From Pseudomonadota bacterium (GTDB taxonomy: Bacteria > Desulfobacterota > Desulfovibrionia > Desulfovibrionales > Desulfovibrionaceae), in assembly GCA_018817515.1 (NCBI GenBank), contig JAHIUD010000030.1, positions 1-64,000 of the forward strand: a stretch of DNA of 64,000 bases. The letters run 5' to 3'. Shown in pieces: positions 47,372 through 55,834 of this stretch. Each line of letters begins with the position of its first letter. Position 1 is the stretch's first letter. The notes below the pieces were generated by a model. That model searched no databases. It was given only the letters and a program-made list of their open reading frames with translations, and was not told the DNA's origin. The position numbers and the translations under genes are program-made.

Positions 47372-47830
47372 ATGGCCAAAAGCCAATGGGTGCAGTGGGG
47401 CGGCTTGGATGAGTTTCGCGAACAGATGGACAGGATGCTGGACGCGGCAGGGCAGGGACCGGCTTTGGCCGGGGCTTCCTGTCCGGGCTATGTCTGGACG
47501 CCACTGGCCGACATCACCGAGACGGCCGAGGCGCTGACTGTACGCATCGAACTGCCGGGAGTGACGCCGGAGCAGTTGCTCGTGGAGGTGGCCGACGGCG
47601 CCCTGGTGGTGCGTGGCGAGCGCCCCTCTGATTGCGCCTGCGGCGAGGACGTCGAAACGGCCTACCATCTTATGGAGCGGGCCCACGGCCCCTTTGCCCG
47701 GCGCTTCCCACTGCCGGAAGATGCGGACGGGGAGAGCATTTGCGCGCAGCTTCGCGAGGGGCTTTTGACCGTCACCGTGCCCAAGCGCCGCGCAACGCTC
47801 CCCCTGCGCCGCACTCTGAAGCTGGACTAG
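47372..47830 (+). CDS. Small heat shock protein, Hsp20/alpha-crystallin
   Basis: 152 residues, ATP-independent holdase chaperone. The alpha-crystallin domain covers about residues 48-150 with ADITETAEALTVRIELPGVTPEQL at its start and the PLPEDADGESICAQLREGLLTVTVPKR block at its end. The N-terminal part is short. A Cys-x-Cys in SDCACGED near residue 90 is unusual in this family. ATG 47372 is chosen for GAGGAGG 5 bases upstream. Promoter elements are at 47318-47346. Confidence 0.93.
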   Translation: MAKSQWVQWGGLDEFREQMDRMLDAAGQGPALAGASCPGYVWTPLADITETAEALTVRIELPGVTPEQLLVEVADGALVVRGERPSDCACGEDVETAYHLMERAHGPFARRFPLPEDADGESICAQLREGLLTVTVPKRRATLPLRRTLKLD

Positions 47831-47851
47831 CCGGACAGCCATCACCTGCGT

Positions 47852-47890
47852 CTATTCCATCCATAAGCCGGGCCTTTGGGCCGGGAATAG
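47852..47890 (+). terminator. Imperfect hairpin after hsp20
   Basis: CTATTCC (47852-47858) and GGAATAG (47884-47890) are outer arms around CCGGGCC-TTT-GGGCCGG with a G-G mismatch. It sits 20 bases after the hsp20 stop but is not followed by a T-run, so its termination role is uncertain. Confidence 0.4.
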
Positions 47891-48449
47891 ATTTCGCCAA
47901 CCTCAGTTATGCCCGCCATTCCAGGCCTGCCGCCAGTCAGCCCGAAAATCCATTGCATTTACGACGGAAGATGGTGTTCCTTTTCAGTGTGCTGTAAGTG
48001 CCTACCCGCCTGTGACTTTCTGGCCGCAACCGTTGGTATGTGGGAAGCCGCACAAATCCGCCGGGATTGGCCTCATAGCGCCAAGCGTGAGCAGGCGCGG
48101 TGTTTGCGGCAGGTGCCGCGCACCCCTGAATGTTTCACAGGTTTCATGCACCCTCGAAAATTGCCCTGTGCTGAAATATGCTTTAATTTTTCGAAATACA
48201 TCGAAATTTGGACTTGACCATGTTTAAAATTCTTTACACAGGATTCCCGCAGGATCGCCACAGGGGGTATGTGAACCTAGGTGGAGCAAGCATTCCTGGT
48301 ACGTATACGTTTTTGCCACCATGCTATTTGTATCATATGAATGACGTAAAATCAGGTGGTTATGTTGTAGAGAAACGCGGCCAGTCCTGGACAGCTTCCG
48401 GCCTGCGTCAGCTTTGTTCGATCGATCCCCAAAGCGTAGACCTCGCTTC
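47891..48449. other. AT-rich gene-free region upstream of the dnaA paralogue
   Basis: About 560 bases without a convincing gene. From about 48150 to 48350 base composition shifts to AT-rich (for example AAATATGCTTTAATTTTTC), unlike the rest of the window. Contains a dyad at 48189-48206, TTGACC at 48215 and imperfect 9-mers with two mismatches to the DnaA box. A short open frame (48220-48453) is present but lacks a ribosome-binding site. Confidence 0.6.
48189..48206. promoter_or_regulatory. Dyad upstream of the dnaA paralogue
   Basis: TTTCGA (48189-48194) and TCGAAA (48201-48206) are exact inverted half-sites with a 6-base spacer in the AT-rich region, about 240 bases upstream of the dnaA-like start. 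A candidate regulator site; nothing confirms it. Confidence 0.4.
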
Positions 48450-49823
48450 ATGAATGCGGACCTTTGGCAAAAATTGCTCACCATCCTCGAAAATCGACTG
48501 GAACAGGGGTTATTCACCCTCTGGATCAAGCCGCTTGATGCCAAGGTCGAGGACAATGTCCTGCACCTTTCTGCCCCCAATGAGTTTGTGGCGGCCTGGG
48601 TGCGCGACCGCCTTCTGGAGACCATCCGCGAGGCCGCTCTGGAACTGACGGGCCGCCGCATCGAGATCATGGTCAGCGTGGGACAGCGCCGCCCCCCGGT
48701 GCTAGCGGCGCCTTCCCCGGTTGCTCTCCAGGCTTCCCCCCAGTCCCGAACCCGCCCCGCAGCAGAGCCCCTGGGCCTGCCGCTCGGCCATGCGCCGCGC
48801 ACCGAGTCCCTGAGCCGCTGGCGCTTCCGCTTCGACGACTTCGTGGTCGGCCCTTGCAACGAGCTGGCCTGCGCCGCAGCCAAGGGCCTGTGCAACAACT
48901 CACTGGATACGGACCACCTGTTCCTCAGCGCCGGGCCGGGCCTGGGCAAGACCCATCTGCTGCACGCCATTGGCCGCCACCTGGCCGAGCGCTCCAACCG
49001 CAGCCGGGTGTCCATCGCCTGCCTCTCGGCCGAGGAGTTCACCACGCGTCTGGTGCTGGCCATCAAGGCCAGGGAGGCCGCGCGCTTCAAGGCCGAGTTC
49101 CGCGAGTCCGTGGACGTGCTGCTCCTGGAGGACATCCACTTCTTCCAGGGCAAGGGCAAGCTCCAGGAGGAGCTCCTGCTGACCCTGAAGGCTCTGCAGC
49201 AGCGCGGCTGCAAGGTGGTGCTCACCAGCTCCTTCCTGCCCCGCGAGCTCTCCGACGTGGATCCGCAGCTGGTGTCCTGTTTCGCCTCGGGCTTCATGGC
49301 CCTGATGCAGGCCCCGGACTACGCCACACGCGAAGAGATCATCCGGCGCAAGGCCCGTTCGCTCCAGGTCCAGGTGCCGGACAACGTCACCGGGCTATTG
49401 GCCGAGCGCCTGACCACTGACATCCGCCAGTTGGAAAGCTGCCTGAACAACCTGGTGCTCAAGGCCCGGCTGCTCGGCCAGCAGATCACCGAGGAGTTGG
49501 CCTGGCAGGTGCTTGAGAACTACGCCGTGCAGGTCCCCATGCCGGGCGTGGAGCGCATCGTGGCCTTTGTCTGCAAGACCTACGGCATCGACGAGCGCGA
49601 GCTGAAATCGAAATCGCGCAGCCAGCAGACCGTCCTCGCCCGCAACACCGCCTTCTATCTTTGCCGCCGTCACACCGACCTCTCCCTCGCCGCCATCGGC
49701 GACCGCCTGGGCCGCAAGCATTCCACAGTGCTCAAGGGCATCATCCACGTGGAGCGCGAGATCGCCCACCAGACGCCGCTGGGCAGACAGCTCGGCAACA
49801 CCGTGGACCGCCTCCTGGCCTAG
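48450..49823 (+). CDS. DnaA-like protein with lost box VII arginines (paralogue)
   Basis: 457 residues with all DnaA domains: N-terminal domain (MNADLWQKLLTILENRLEQG), variable linker, AAA+ domain with Walker A GPGLGKTH near residue 161, Walker B LLLEDIHFF near 227, sensor II Arg in DIRQLES, and domain IV. Oddities: box VII reads VDPQLVSCF where E. coli has VEDRLKSRF, so both Arg281 and Arg285 equivalents are Gln and Cys; and the DNA-contact RDHTT motif is RKHST with one residue missing beside it. Not next to dnaN. ATG 48450 gives the natural start. Probably not the chromosomal initiator. Confidence 0.9.
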   Translation: MNADLWQKLLTILENRLEQGLFTLWIKPLDAKVEDNVLHLSAPNEFVAAWVRDRLLETIREAALELTGRRIEIMVSVGQRRPPVLAAPSPVALQASPQSRTRPAAEPLGLPLGHAPRTESLSRWRFRFDDFVVGPCNELACAAAKGLCNNSLDTDHLFLSAGPGLGKTHLLHAIGRHLAERSNRSRVSIACLSAEEFTTRLVLAIKAREAARFKAEFRESVDVLLLEDIHFFQGKGKLQEELLLTLKALQQRGCKVVLTSSFLPRELSDVDPQLVSCFASGFMALMQAPDYATREEIIRRKARSLQVQVPDNVTGLLAERLTTDIRQLESCLNNLVLKARLLGQQITEELAWQVLENYAVQVPMPGVERIVAFVCKTYGIDERELKSKSRSQQTVLARNTAFYLCRRHTDLSLAAIGDRLGRKHSTVLKGIIHVEREIAHQTPLGRQLGNTVDRLLA

Positions 49824-49869
49824 CCGCCCCGGTCTTCCTTCCACATCATCAGGTTTTTGGACGTGCGCT

Positions 49870-50694
49870 TCAGAGGGGGCGGCTGCCCCGGTCGAGGATG
49901 GTCTGGGCGTCGGCTTCGCTGAGGCCCCGCCCGGCGGCGATGGCCGCAAGGTTGTCCTCGGCGTCCGAGGCGCGCAGGTACACGGGCTCCAGGGTTTGCG
50001 CCGAGTAGCTGGCGCGGCTGGCAAGGTCGAGCAGGGCGGATGGGCGCGGGGCGTCCCAGTGGGCGGGCAGCAGGCGCAGGCCAGTGTCATGTCCGGCCAG
50101 CTCCTCGAAGAAGGGCAGGTTCCGGCGCAGGCCGCCGCCCAGCAGGCTCAGGGGCCGGGGCAGGGTGGCGAAGAATTCCGGCAGGGACGCGAGAGCCAGC
50201 ACCTGCGGCGGTCCGAGGGGCGCCGATTGGCTTTTGCCATGCTGGAAGGCCTGGACGTAGACCTGCCCCCGGCGCGACCAGACCAGGGCGGCTACGGCCC
50301 CAACGTTCTGCTCAAGGGTTTGCGCGGCCTCGCAGGCCAAAATCTCCAGATGGTTCAGCCCGGCCAGCTGCGCGCCGGTGGACGCGGCCAATCCTTCCGC
50401 CAGGGCCAGGGACATGCGCAGGCCCGTGAAGCTGCCGGGACCATCCACACAGGCGATGCGCCGGATGTCCTGGGCCGCCAGGCCCAGGGCCGCAAGCATC
50501 TGCTGGATGCCAGGGGCCAGGAAGCGCACGGCGGAGCCGGGCACGGTCCATTCCTGGGCCGCCAGGAACGAGACGCCCTGAACCCCGTCAGCCTCGCCGG
50601 GCGTGAGCGAACCCAGAGCCAGTTGCAGGCGCTCGTCGGCCCCGTTTACGGCCAGCAGGAGTCCAGCGTCACTGGAAGAGTCGGCGCAGGTCAT
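49870..50694 (-). CDS. tsaB: tRNA threonylcarbamoyladenosine synthesis protein TsaB
   Basis: 274 residues, ASKHA-fold partner of TsaD in t6A37 modification of tRNA. The signature VDGPGSFTGLRMSLALAEG lies near residues 84-102, with EGLAASTGAQLAGLNHLE following. The N-terminus (LLLAVNGADERLQLALG) lacks the usual D of LAIDTS-type starts, reading AVNG, which is a departure from the family. The gene overlaps rseP by 26 bases, so it is co-translated with it. Last gene of the cdsA-dxr-rseP-tsaB run. Confidence 0.85.
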   Translation of the reverse strand: MTCADSSSDAGLLLAVNGADERLQLALGSLTPGEADGVQGVSFLAAQEWTVPGSAVRFLAPGIQQMLAALGLAAQDIRRIACVDGPGSFTGLRMSLALAEGLAASTGAQLAGLNHLEILACEAAQTLEQNVGAVAALVWSRRGQVYVQAFQHGKSQSAPLGPPQVLALASLPEFFATLPRPLSLLGGGLRRNLPFFEELAGHDTGLRLLPAHWDAPRPSALLDLASRASYSAQTLEPVYLRASDAEDNLAAIAAGRGLSEADAQTILDRGSRPL

Positions 50695-51730
50695 TGTAGG
50701 TCGCCAGGAGCATGAGCGCCGCCAGCATGGCCAGGCCCACGCGGATGGCCACGGCCCTGGCGCGCAGGCTCAGCGGCTTGCGGGTCACGGCCTCCAGGCC
50801 GAAGATCACCAGATGCCCGCCGTCGAGCACCGGAATGGGCAGCAGATTCACAAAGCCCAGGTTGGCCGAGAGCGCGGCGGTGAGGGCGATGAGCCCGACC
50901 ATGCCGCTCTGGGCCTCCTTGCTGATGAGCTGGGCGATGAGGATGGGCCCGCCGATGGCGTCGGCCGGGATGACCCGCTCGATCATCTTGATCAGCGCGG
51001 TGACCATGTTCACGATGGCGCGCCAGGTCTCCTTGCCCGAAACCTTGAGGCTCTGGGCCGCATTCAGCTCGACGGTGACGATCTCCTTGGCCGCCACCAC
51101 GCCCATCATGGGCGAGGAAACGGTCTCGCCGAAGATGTTCTTGCGGGGCTTCAACTGCGGGGTCACGCCAAGGGTGATGCGCTCTTTGCCGCGCTTGAGC
51201 TCCAGTACCAGGGTTTGGCCGTTTGAGCCCTGGACAATCTCAGTCAACTCTTCCCAAAAGATGATGGGGTGGCCGTCCACGGAGAGCACGGTGTCGCCGG
51301 GGGCTAGGCCCGCCTGGGCAGCTGGGGTGTCCGGCAGCACCTGGTCGATGACCGGAGCCAGGCCCATCTGCCCCTGGGAGGCGAACAACGCCCAGAACAG
51401 GCCCCAGGCCAGCAGGAAGTTGGCCATGGGTCCGGAGGCCACAACGGCCATGCGCTGCCACACGGGCCGCGCGGAAAAAAGCAGGTGCTTGGGGATGGCC
51501 GGGTCTTCGTCGGCTTCCGGCGATTCGCCCGCCAGCATGACGTAGCCGCCCAGCGGCACGGCGCAGAGCCGGTACTCGGTCATGCCCCAGGAGAAGGAGA
51601 AGAGCCGGGGACCGAAGCCCAGGGCAAAGGCCTTGACCCCGATGCCCAGCGCGCGGGCCATGAGGAAGTGCCCAAGTTCATGGAAAAAGATAAGGCCCCC
51701 AAGGACCAGGATAACGGCTATGGCTCCCAC
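50669..51730 (-). CDS. rseP: Site-2 protease RseP (GTG start)
   Basis: 353 residues, inner-membrane zinc metalloprotease that cuts anti-sigma factors within the membrane. Catalytic HELGH at residues 18-22, a single PDZ domain at about 120-200, and the second metal site LDGGH near 300. The MAVVASGPMANFLLAW segment near 95 is also typical. One PDZ rather than the two of E. coli. GTG start at 51730. Between dxr and tsaB, as in many bacteria. Confidence 0.95.
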   Translation of the reverse strand: MGAIAVILVLGGLIFFHELGHFLMARALGIGVKAFALGFGPRLFSFSWGMTEYRLCAVPLGGYVMLAGESPEADEDPAIPKHLLFSARPVWQRMAVVASGPMANFLLAWGLFWALFASQGQMGLAPVIDQVLPDTPAAQAGLAPGDTVLSVDGHPIIFWEELTEIVQGSNGQTLVLELKRGKERITLGVTPQLKPRKNIFGETVSSPMMGVVAAKEIVTVELNAAQSLKVSGKETWRAIVNMVTALIKMIERVIPADAIGGPILIAQLISKEAQSGMVGLIALTAALSANLGFVNLLPIPVLDGGHLVIFGLEAVTRKPLSLRARAVAIRVGLAMLAALMLLATYNDLRRLFQ

Positions 51731-51775
51731 GTATTACTCCTCATGCGACCGTATGGGGCGCACTGCTCTCGTGAA

Positions 51776-52984
51776 TCAGTTGGCGGCGGCGAGCGTCTCG
51801 CGCCGCGTGTCGGAATCGGCGTTGATGAGTTCCGCCGCGCCGCAGTCTTGCGGCAAGGCCGCGTGCCGGGTGAGCGCGGCCTCGATGAGCCGGGGAATGT
51901 CCAGAAACTGGATGCGCCCTTGCAGGAACAGCTCCACGGCCACCTCGTTGGCGGCATTCAAGGCCACGGGATGGCTGTGGCTGGCTGCAAAGGCCGCCTT
52001 GGCCAGGCCCAGGCACGGGAACAGCGTCTCGTCCGGGGCTTCGAATGTCAAGTCCGATGCGCTGGCCAGGTTCAGCCGGGGCATGTTGAGGGCCACGCGG
52101 CGCGGGTAGCACAGGCTGTGCGCGATGGGGATGCGCATGTCCGGCACGCCCAGGTGCGCCAGTTGCGAACCGTCCACATACTCCACCAGGGAGTGTACGA
52201 TGCTCTGCGGGTGCACCAGCACGTCCACGCGCGACACGGGCAGGCCGTAAAGGTGGCAGGCCTCGATGACCTCCAGGCCCTTGTTCATCAGCGTGGCCGA
52301 GTCGATGGAGATCTTGGCGCCCATGCTCCAGTTGGGATGGTTCAGCGCCTGGGCCGGGGTGACCTTGGCTAGGAAACTCGCGTCCTTGCCGCGGAAGGGC
52401 CCGCCCGAGGCCGTGAGGATGAGCCGGGCCAGGTCCTCGTCGCCGTTATGACCGCACAGGGCCTGGAACAGCGCGTTGTGCTCGGAGTCCACGGGCAGGA
52501 TGATGGCGCCCGACTCCCGGCAGGCATTGCGGATGAGCCGCCCGCCGAGCACAAGGCTCTCCTTGTTGGCCAGGGCGATGTACTTGCCCGCCTTGGCCGC
52601 AGCCAGCGTGGGCAAAAAGCCCGCCGCGCCAACGATGGCCGAGAGCACGAGGTCGACGCCGGGCAGGGCCGCCACGGTCTCGTAGGCCCCAGGGCCGATG
52701 AGTATCTCTGGCGTGTAGCCTGCGGGCAAAAGCCCCTTGAGCTCCCGCGCCACGGTTTCGTCCAGCACGGCCAGCACACCAGGCCGGAAGATCGCCGCCT
52801 GCTCGGCCAGGCGGCGGGCGTTCCTGCCTCCGGCCAGGGCGGCCACGCGGAACAGGTCCGGGTGCTGGGCCACCACGTCCAGGGCGCTGACGCCGATGGA
52901 GCCGGTGGAGCCCAGGATGGCCAGGCTGCGCGGGAAGGGCAGCTGTGCAGCGTGCGCCGGCCAGAGGGAGATGTAGGACTTCAT
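51776..52984 (-). CDS. dxr: 1-deoxy-D-xylulose 5-phosphate reductoisomerase
   Basis: 402 residues; second step of the MEP isoprenoid pathway, NADPH-dependent. NADPH motif LGSTGSIGVSALDV (about 24-37), ALANKESLVLGG (about 137), metal and substrate motifs PVDSEHNAL (about 165) and GAKISIDSATLMNKGLEVIEA (about 223). The C-terminal end has the NAANEVAVELFL segment. In line with cdsA (9-base gap) and rseP (45-base gap). Confidence 0.97.
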   Translation of the reverse strand: MKSYISLWPAHAAQLPFPRSLAILGSTGSIGVSALDVVAQHPDLFRVAALAGGRNARRLAEQAAIFRPGVLAVLDETVARELKGLLPAGYTPEILIGPGAYETVAALPGVDLVLSAIVGAAGFLPTLAAAKAGKYIALANKESLVLGGRLIRNACRESGAIILPVDSEHNALFQALCGHNGDEDLARLILTASGGPFRGKDASFLAKVTPAQALNHPNWSMGAKISIDSATLMNKGLEVIEACHLYGLPVSRVDVLVHPQSIVHSLVEYVDGSQLAHLGVPDMRIPIAHSLCYPRRVALNMPRLNLASASDLTFEAPDETLFPCLGLAKAAFAASHSHPVALNAANEVAVELFLQGRIQFLDIPRLIEAALTRHAALPQDCGAAELINADSDTRRETLAAAN

Positions 52985-52993
52985 GGGCGCGCC

Positions 52994-53821
52994 TTACACG
53001 AAGTAGGGCTGGATGAGCCGCAGCAGCACGTAGCAGGGCAGGGCCAAGAGCAGGCTGTCGATGCGGTCGAGCAGGCCGCCGTGGCCGGGCAGAAGCGTGC
53101 CCGAGTCCTTTACCTCCAGGCTGCGCTTCAGCGCGGATTCGAAGAAGTCGCCCAGCTGGGCGGAGAGGTTCAACAGCGCGCCCAGGAGCAGCCAGGCTGC
53201 AAGCGGCGCCTGGCCGAGGCTCAGGCCGTAGGCTGTGATGACCAGGGTGCAGCCCACGAGCCCGCCGATGCTGCCGGCCCAGGACTTCTTGGGGCTCACC
53301 TGGGGCCAGATCTTGCGCTTGCCCCAGAGAGTCCCGGCGTAGAAGGCCGCCGTGTCGGACACGGTGGTGGAGAGCACCACCAGGATGATCTCGCGGGTGC
53401 TCAGGGCGAGCAGGAACTGGAGCATGAGCGGGATGTAGGCCAGGGAGCAGAGCAGGATGAGTTCGTCTGCGAATTGTGAGGAGTTTGCGCCCGCGCCCGC
53501 AAGCTTCTGCTCCCGGCTGAAGCGAAAGAGAAAACGCAGGGCCAGTATCCAGAAGCACGCGGCAAAGGCCCACAGGGCCGCGTTTGTGCCGCCAGCCTGG
53601 GCCGCCAGCACCAGCACGGCGCCCAGGCCCACACCGAAAATGCGCAGGTTCTTGTGCTCTGGTTCGGGCCGGAACATGGCCGTGAACTCCCACTGGCCAA
53701 GGCCGCACAGCACCAGGAGCAGCAGCGTGACCAGCACGCCGCCAAGCCAAAGGGCGAGGGTCACAAGCGCCACTGCCAGGCCTGCGGTGAGGATGCGTTG
53801 CTGATGGGGGGATGCCTGCAC
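52994..53821 (-). CDS. cdsA: Phosphatidate cytidylyltransferase (GTG start)
   Basis: 275 residues; makes CDP-diacylglycerol for phospholipids in the inner membrane. The CDS signature SAQLGDFFESALKRSLEVKD and the following GHGGLLDRIDSLL are complete near the C-terminus; SPKKSWAGSIGGLVG precedes them. About eight hydrophobic segments. GTG 53821 has AGGAG 6 bases upstream; the frame opens further out at a TTG with no Shine-Dalgarno. First gene of the run; uppS, its common partner, is not adjacent. Confidence 0.94.
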   Translation of the reverse strand: MQASPHQQRILTAGLAVALVTLALWLGGVLVTLLLLVLCGLGQWEFTAMFRPEPEHKNLRIFGVGLGAVLVLAAQAGGTNAALWAFAACFWILALRFLFRFSREQKLAGAGANSSQFADELILLCSLAYIPLMLQFLLALSTREIILVVLSTTVSDTAAFYAGTLWGKRKIWPQVSPKKSWAGSIGGLVGCTLVITAYGLSLGQAPLAAWLLLGALLNLSAQLGDFFESALKRSLEVKDSGTLLPGHGGLLDRIDSLLLALPCYVLLRLIQPYFV

Positions 53822-53993
53822 GTATGCTCCTGTTCGGGGATGAGCGCCTGAGCGCAAGTGTCGTTTACTCTATTCCGTTGCTGCGGGCAACCTGGGGCTT
53901 TCCTCTTTCCTTCCGCTGGTGGGCTGTGCTACGTATGAGCATGCGCGAGCTATGTTGCTGGCATTGTATTTCCTATGACTTTGTGGGGTGAGC

Positions 53994-55730
53994 ATGATTG
54001 AGGAACCCAAAGATCCCGCGGTCGCCTGCGCCGGACCTGCGAATGAGCCAGGGTCGGGCAGCATCGAGGAACTGCGCGAGCAGATCGCCCGGCTGAACCG
54101 GCAGATGCACCACCTCTCGGAGATCGGCCTGGCCCTCTCGGCCGAGCAGGACCGCAACCGGCTCCTGGAGATGATCGTGGAGCTGGCGCGCAGCCTCACC
54201 TTTGCAGACGCTGGCACCTTGTACATCGTGGACCCCACGGGCATGAAGCTTGAGTTCGTGGTGCTCCAGAACGACACCATGAACGTGCGCCTGGGCGGCA
54301 CCAGCGGCAACCCCGTGACCCTGCCCCCGGTATTGCTCTACAAGGATGGCGGCGTGCCCAACCACGCCAACGTCTCCTCCCACGTGGCCCTGACCCGCGA
54401 GTACGTCAACATCGACGATGTCTACTGCGCCGAGGGCTTCGACTTCACCGGCACGCGCGGCTACGACAAATCCACGGGCTACCGCTCCCAGTCCATGCTG
54501 GTCATGCCCATGGTCAACCACGAGCATGAGATCATCGGCGTGCTGCAACTGCTCAACGCCAAGGACCAGAACAGCGGCGAGGTGGTGGGCTTCTCCCAGG
54601 AACGCCTGGAGGCGGTGAGCTCCCTGGCCTCCCAGGCCGCCGTGGCCCTCACCAACACCCAGCTCATCAACGGCCTGAAGGAGCTCTTGTACTCCTTCAT
54701 GCAGAGCATCGCTGCGGCAATCGACGCCAAGAGCCCCTACACCAAGGGCCACATCGACCGCGTGGTGGACCTGACCATGCGCATCGCCGAGACCATCAAC
54801 GCCCAGGCCGACGGCCCCTACGCCGACGTCCATTTCAGCGAGAACGAGATGGAGGAGCTGAAGCTCGCGGCCTGGATGCACGACGTGGGCAAGATCACCA
54901 CCCCCGTGCACGTGGTGGACAAGTCCACCAAGCTTGAGGCCATCGTGGACCGCATCGAGTTCATCCGCACGCGCTTCAAGCTCATCGGCAAGTCCCTGCA
55001 GGTGGAACTGCTGGAAAAGCTTTTGGAAATGGCCGGACGCGGAGCCGCGCGCTCGGAGATGTTTTCCGTCACCGAGGAGATGGAGAAGCGCCGCCAGGAC
55101 CTGGAGGAGGACCTCGCCTTTGTGGAGTCCTGCAACAAGCCTGGCGAGTTCATGAGCGATGAGCGCATCGCGCGGGTGAAGGAGATCGCCGCCCGCACCT
55201 ACGTCGACAACGGCGAAGAGAAGCCCTGGCTCTCCGAGAACGAACTGCTGAACCTCTGCATCCGCAAGGGCTCGCTCACCGATGCCGAGCGCAAGATCAT
55301 CGAGGACCACACCGTGGTCACCTTCGACATGCTCGGTCGCCTGCCCTTCCCCAAGCGCCTGTCGCGCATCCCGGAGTTCGCGGGCAGCCACCACGAGAAG
55401 CTCGACGGCACGGGCTACCCCAATCACCTCACCGCCGAGGCCCTGTCGCTGCAGGCGCGCATTCTGGCCGTGGCCGACGTGTTCGAGGCCCTCACGGCCA
55501 AGGACCGGCCCTACAAGGAGCCCATGAAGCTCTCCCAGGCCATGAAGATCCTGGGCTTCATGTGCAAGGACAAGCACGTGGACCCGGACGTGTTCGGCCT
55601 GTTCCTGCAAAGCGGGGTGTACAAGGACTACGCCGAGCAGCACCTCAACGCCGAGCAGATCGACGAGGTGCCCATGCCGGGCAGCCCGCCGCCCGCGCCG
55701 GCAGGCGAGGCCGCCCCGGCCAAGGCCTAG
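53994..55730 (+). CDS. GAF/HD-GYP-type phosphohydrolase
   Basis: 578 residues. A coiled N-terminus (IEELREQIARLNRQMHHLSE) is followed by a GAF domain (about 60-220, e.g. LTFADAGTLYIVDPTG, MVNHEHEIIGVLQLLNA) and an HD-GYP-type domain with HDVGK near 296 and HHEKLDGTGYP near 466. The spacing between these, about 170 residues, is ~100 longer than usual; the extra part is helical and charged. Likely a c-di-GMP phosphodiesterase. ATG 53994 chosen, with GTG 53988 as alternative. Pro/Ala-rich C-terminus. Confidence 0.88.
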   Translation: MIEEPKDPAVACAGPANEPGSGSIEELREQIARLNRQMHHLSEIGLALSAEQDRNRLLEMIVELARSLTFADAGTLYIVDPTGMKLEFVVLQNDTMNVRLGGTSGNPVTLPPVLLYKDGGVPNHANVSSHVALTREYVNIDDVYCAEGFDFTGTRGYDKSTGYRSQSMLVMPMVNHEHEIIGVLQLLNAKDQNSGEVVGFSQERLEAVSSLASQAAVALTNTQLINGLKELLYSFMQSIAAAIDAKSPYTKGHIDRVVDLTMRIAETINAQADGPYADVHFSENEMEELKLAAWMHDVGKITTPVHVVDKSTKLEAIVDRIEFIRTRFKLIGKSLQVELLEKLLEMAGRGAARSEMFSVTEEMEKRRQDLEEDLAFVESCNKPGEFMSDERIARVKEIAARTYVDNGEEKPWLSENELLNLCIRKGSLTDAERKIIEDHTVVTFDMLGRLPFPKRLSRIPEFAGSHHEKLDGTGYPNHLTAEALSLQARILAVADVFEALTAKDRPYKEPMKLSQAMKILGFMCKDKHVDPDVFGLFLQSGVYKDYAEQHLNAEQIDEVPMPGSPPPAPAGEAAPAKA

Positions 55731-55777
55731 CAACGGGTTTTGCGCCAGCAGGCCAGCGCTCGCGCAGGCCGGAAACA

Positions 55778-55813
55778 TGAAAAAGCCAGCAGGTCGTCCG
55801 GCTGGCTTTTTCA
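55778..55813. terminator. Bidirectional terminator between the HD-GYP gene and the helicase gene
   Basis: TGAAAAAGCCAGC (55778-55790) pairs perfectly with GCTGGCTTTTTCA (55801-55813), loop AGGTCGTCCG, A-run and T-run on both sides. The genes converge here. Confidence 0.95.
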
Positions 55814-55834
55814 TTGGCGCAACGCCCGCAGGCG

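Noticed and set aside
48110-48260. DnaA boxes in the AT-rich region
   Set aside because: I found only 9-mers with two or more mismatches to TTATNCACA, none matching well, so an origin is not claimed.
48220-48453. Short open frame (MFKILYTGF start) ending in an ATGA overlap with the dnaA-like gene
   Set aside because: No Shine-Dalgarno, no recognisable protein family and it lies in the AT-rich region. Possible, but not supported.
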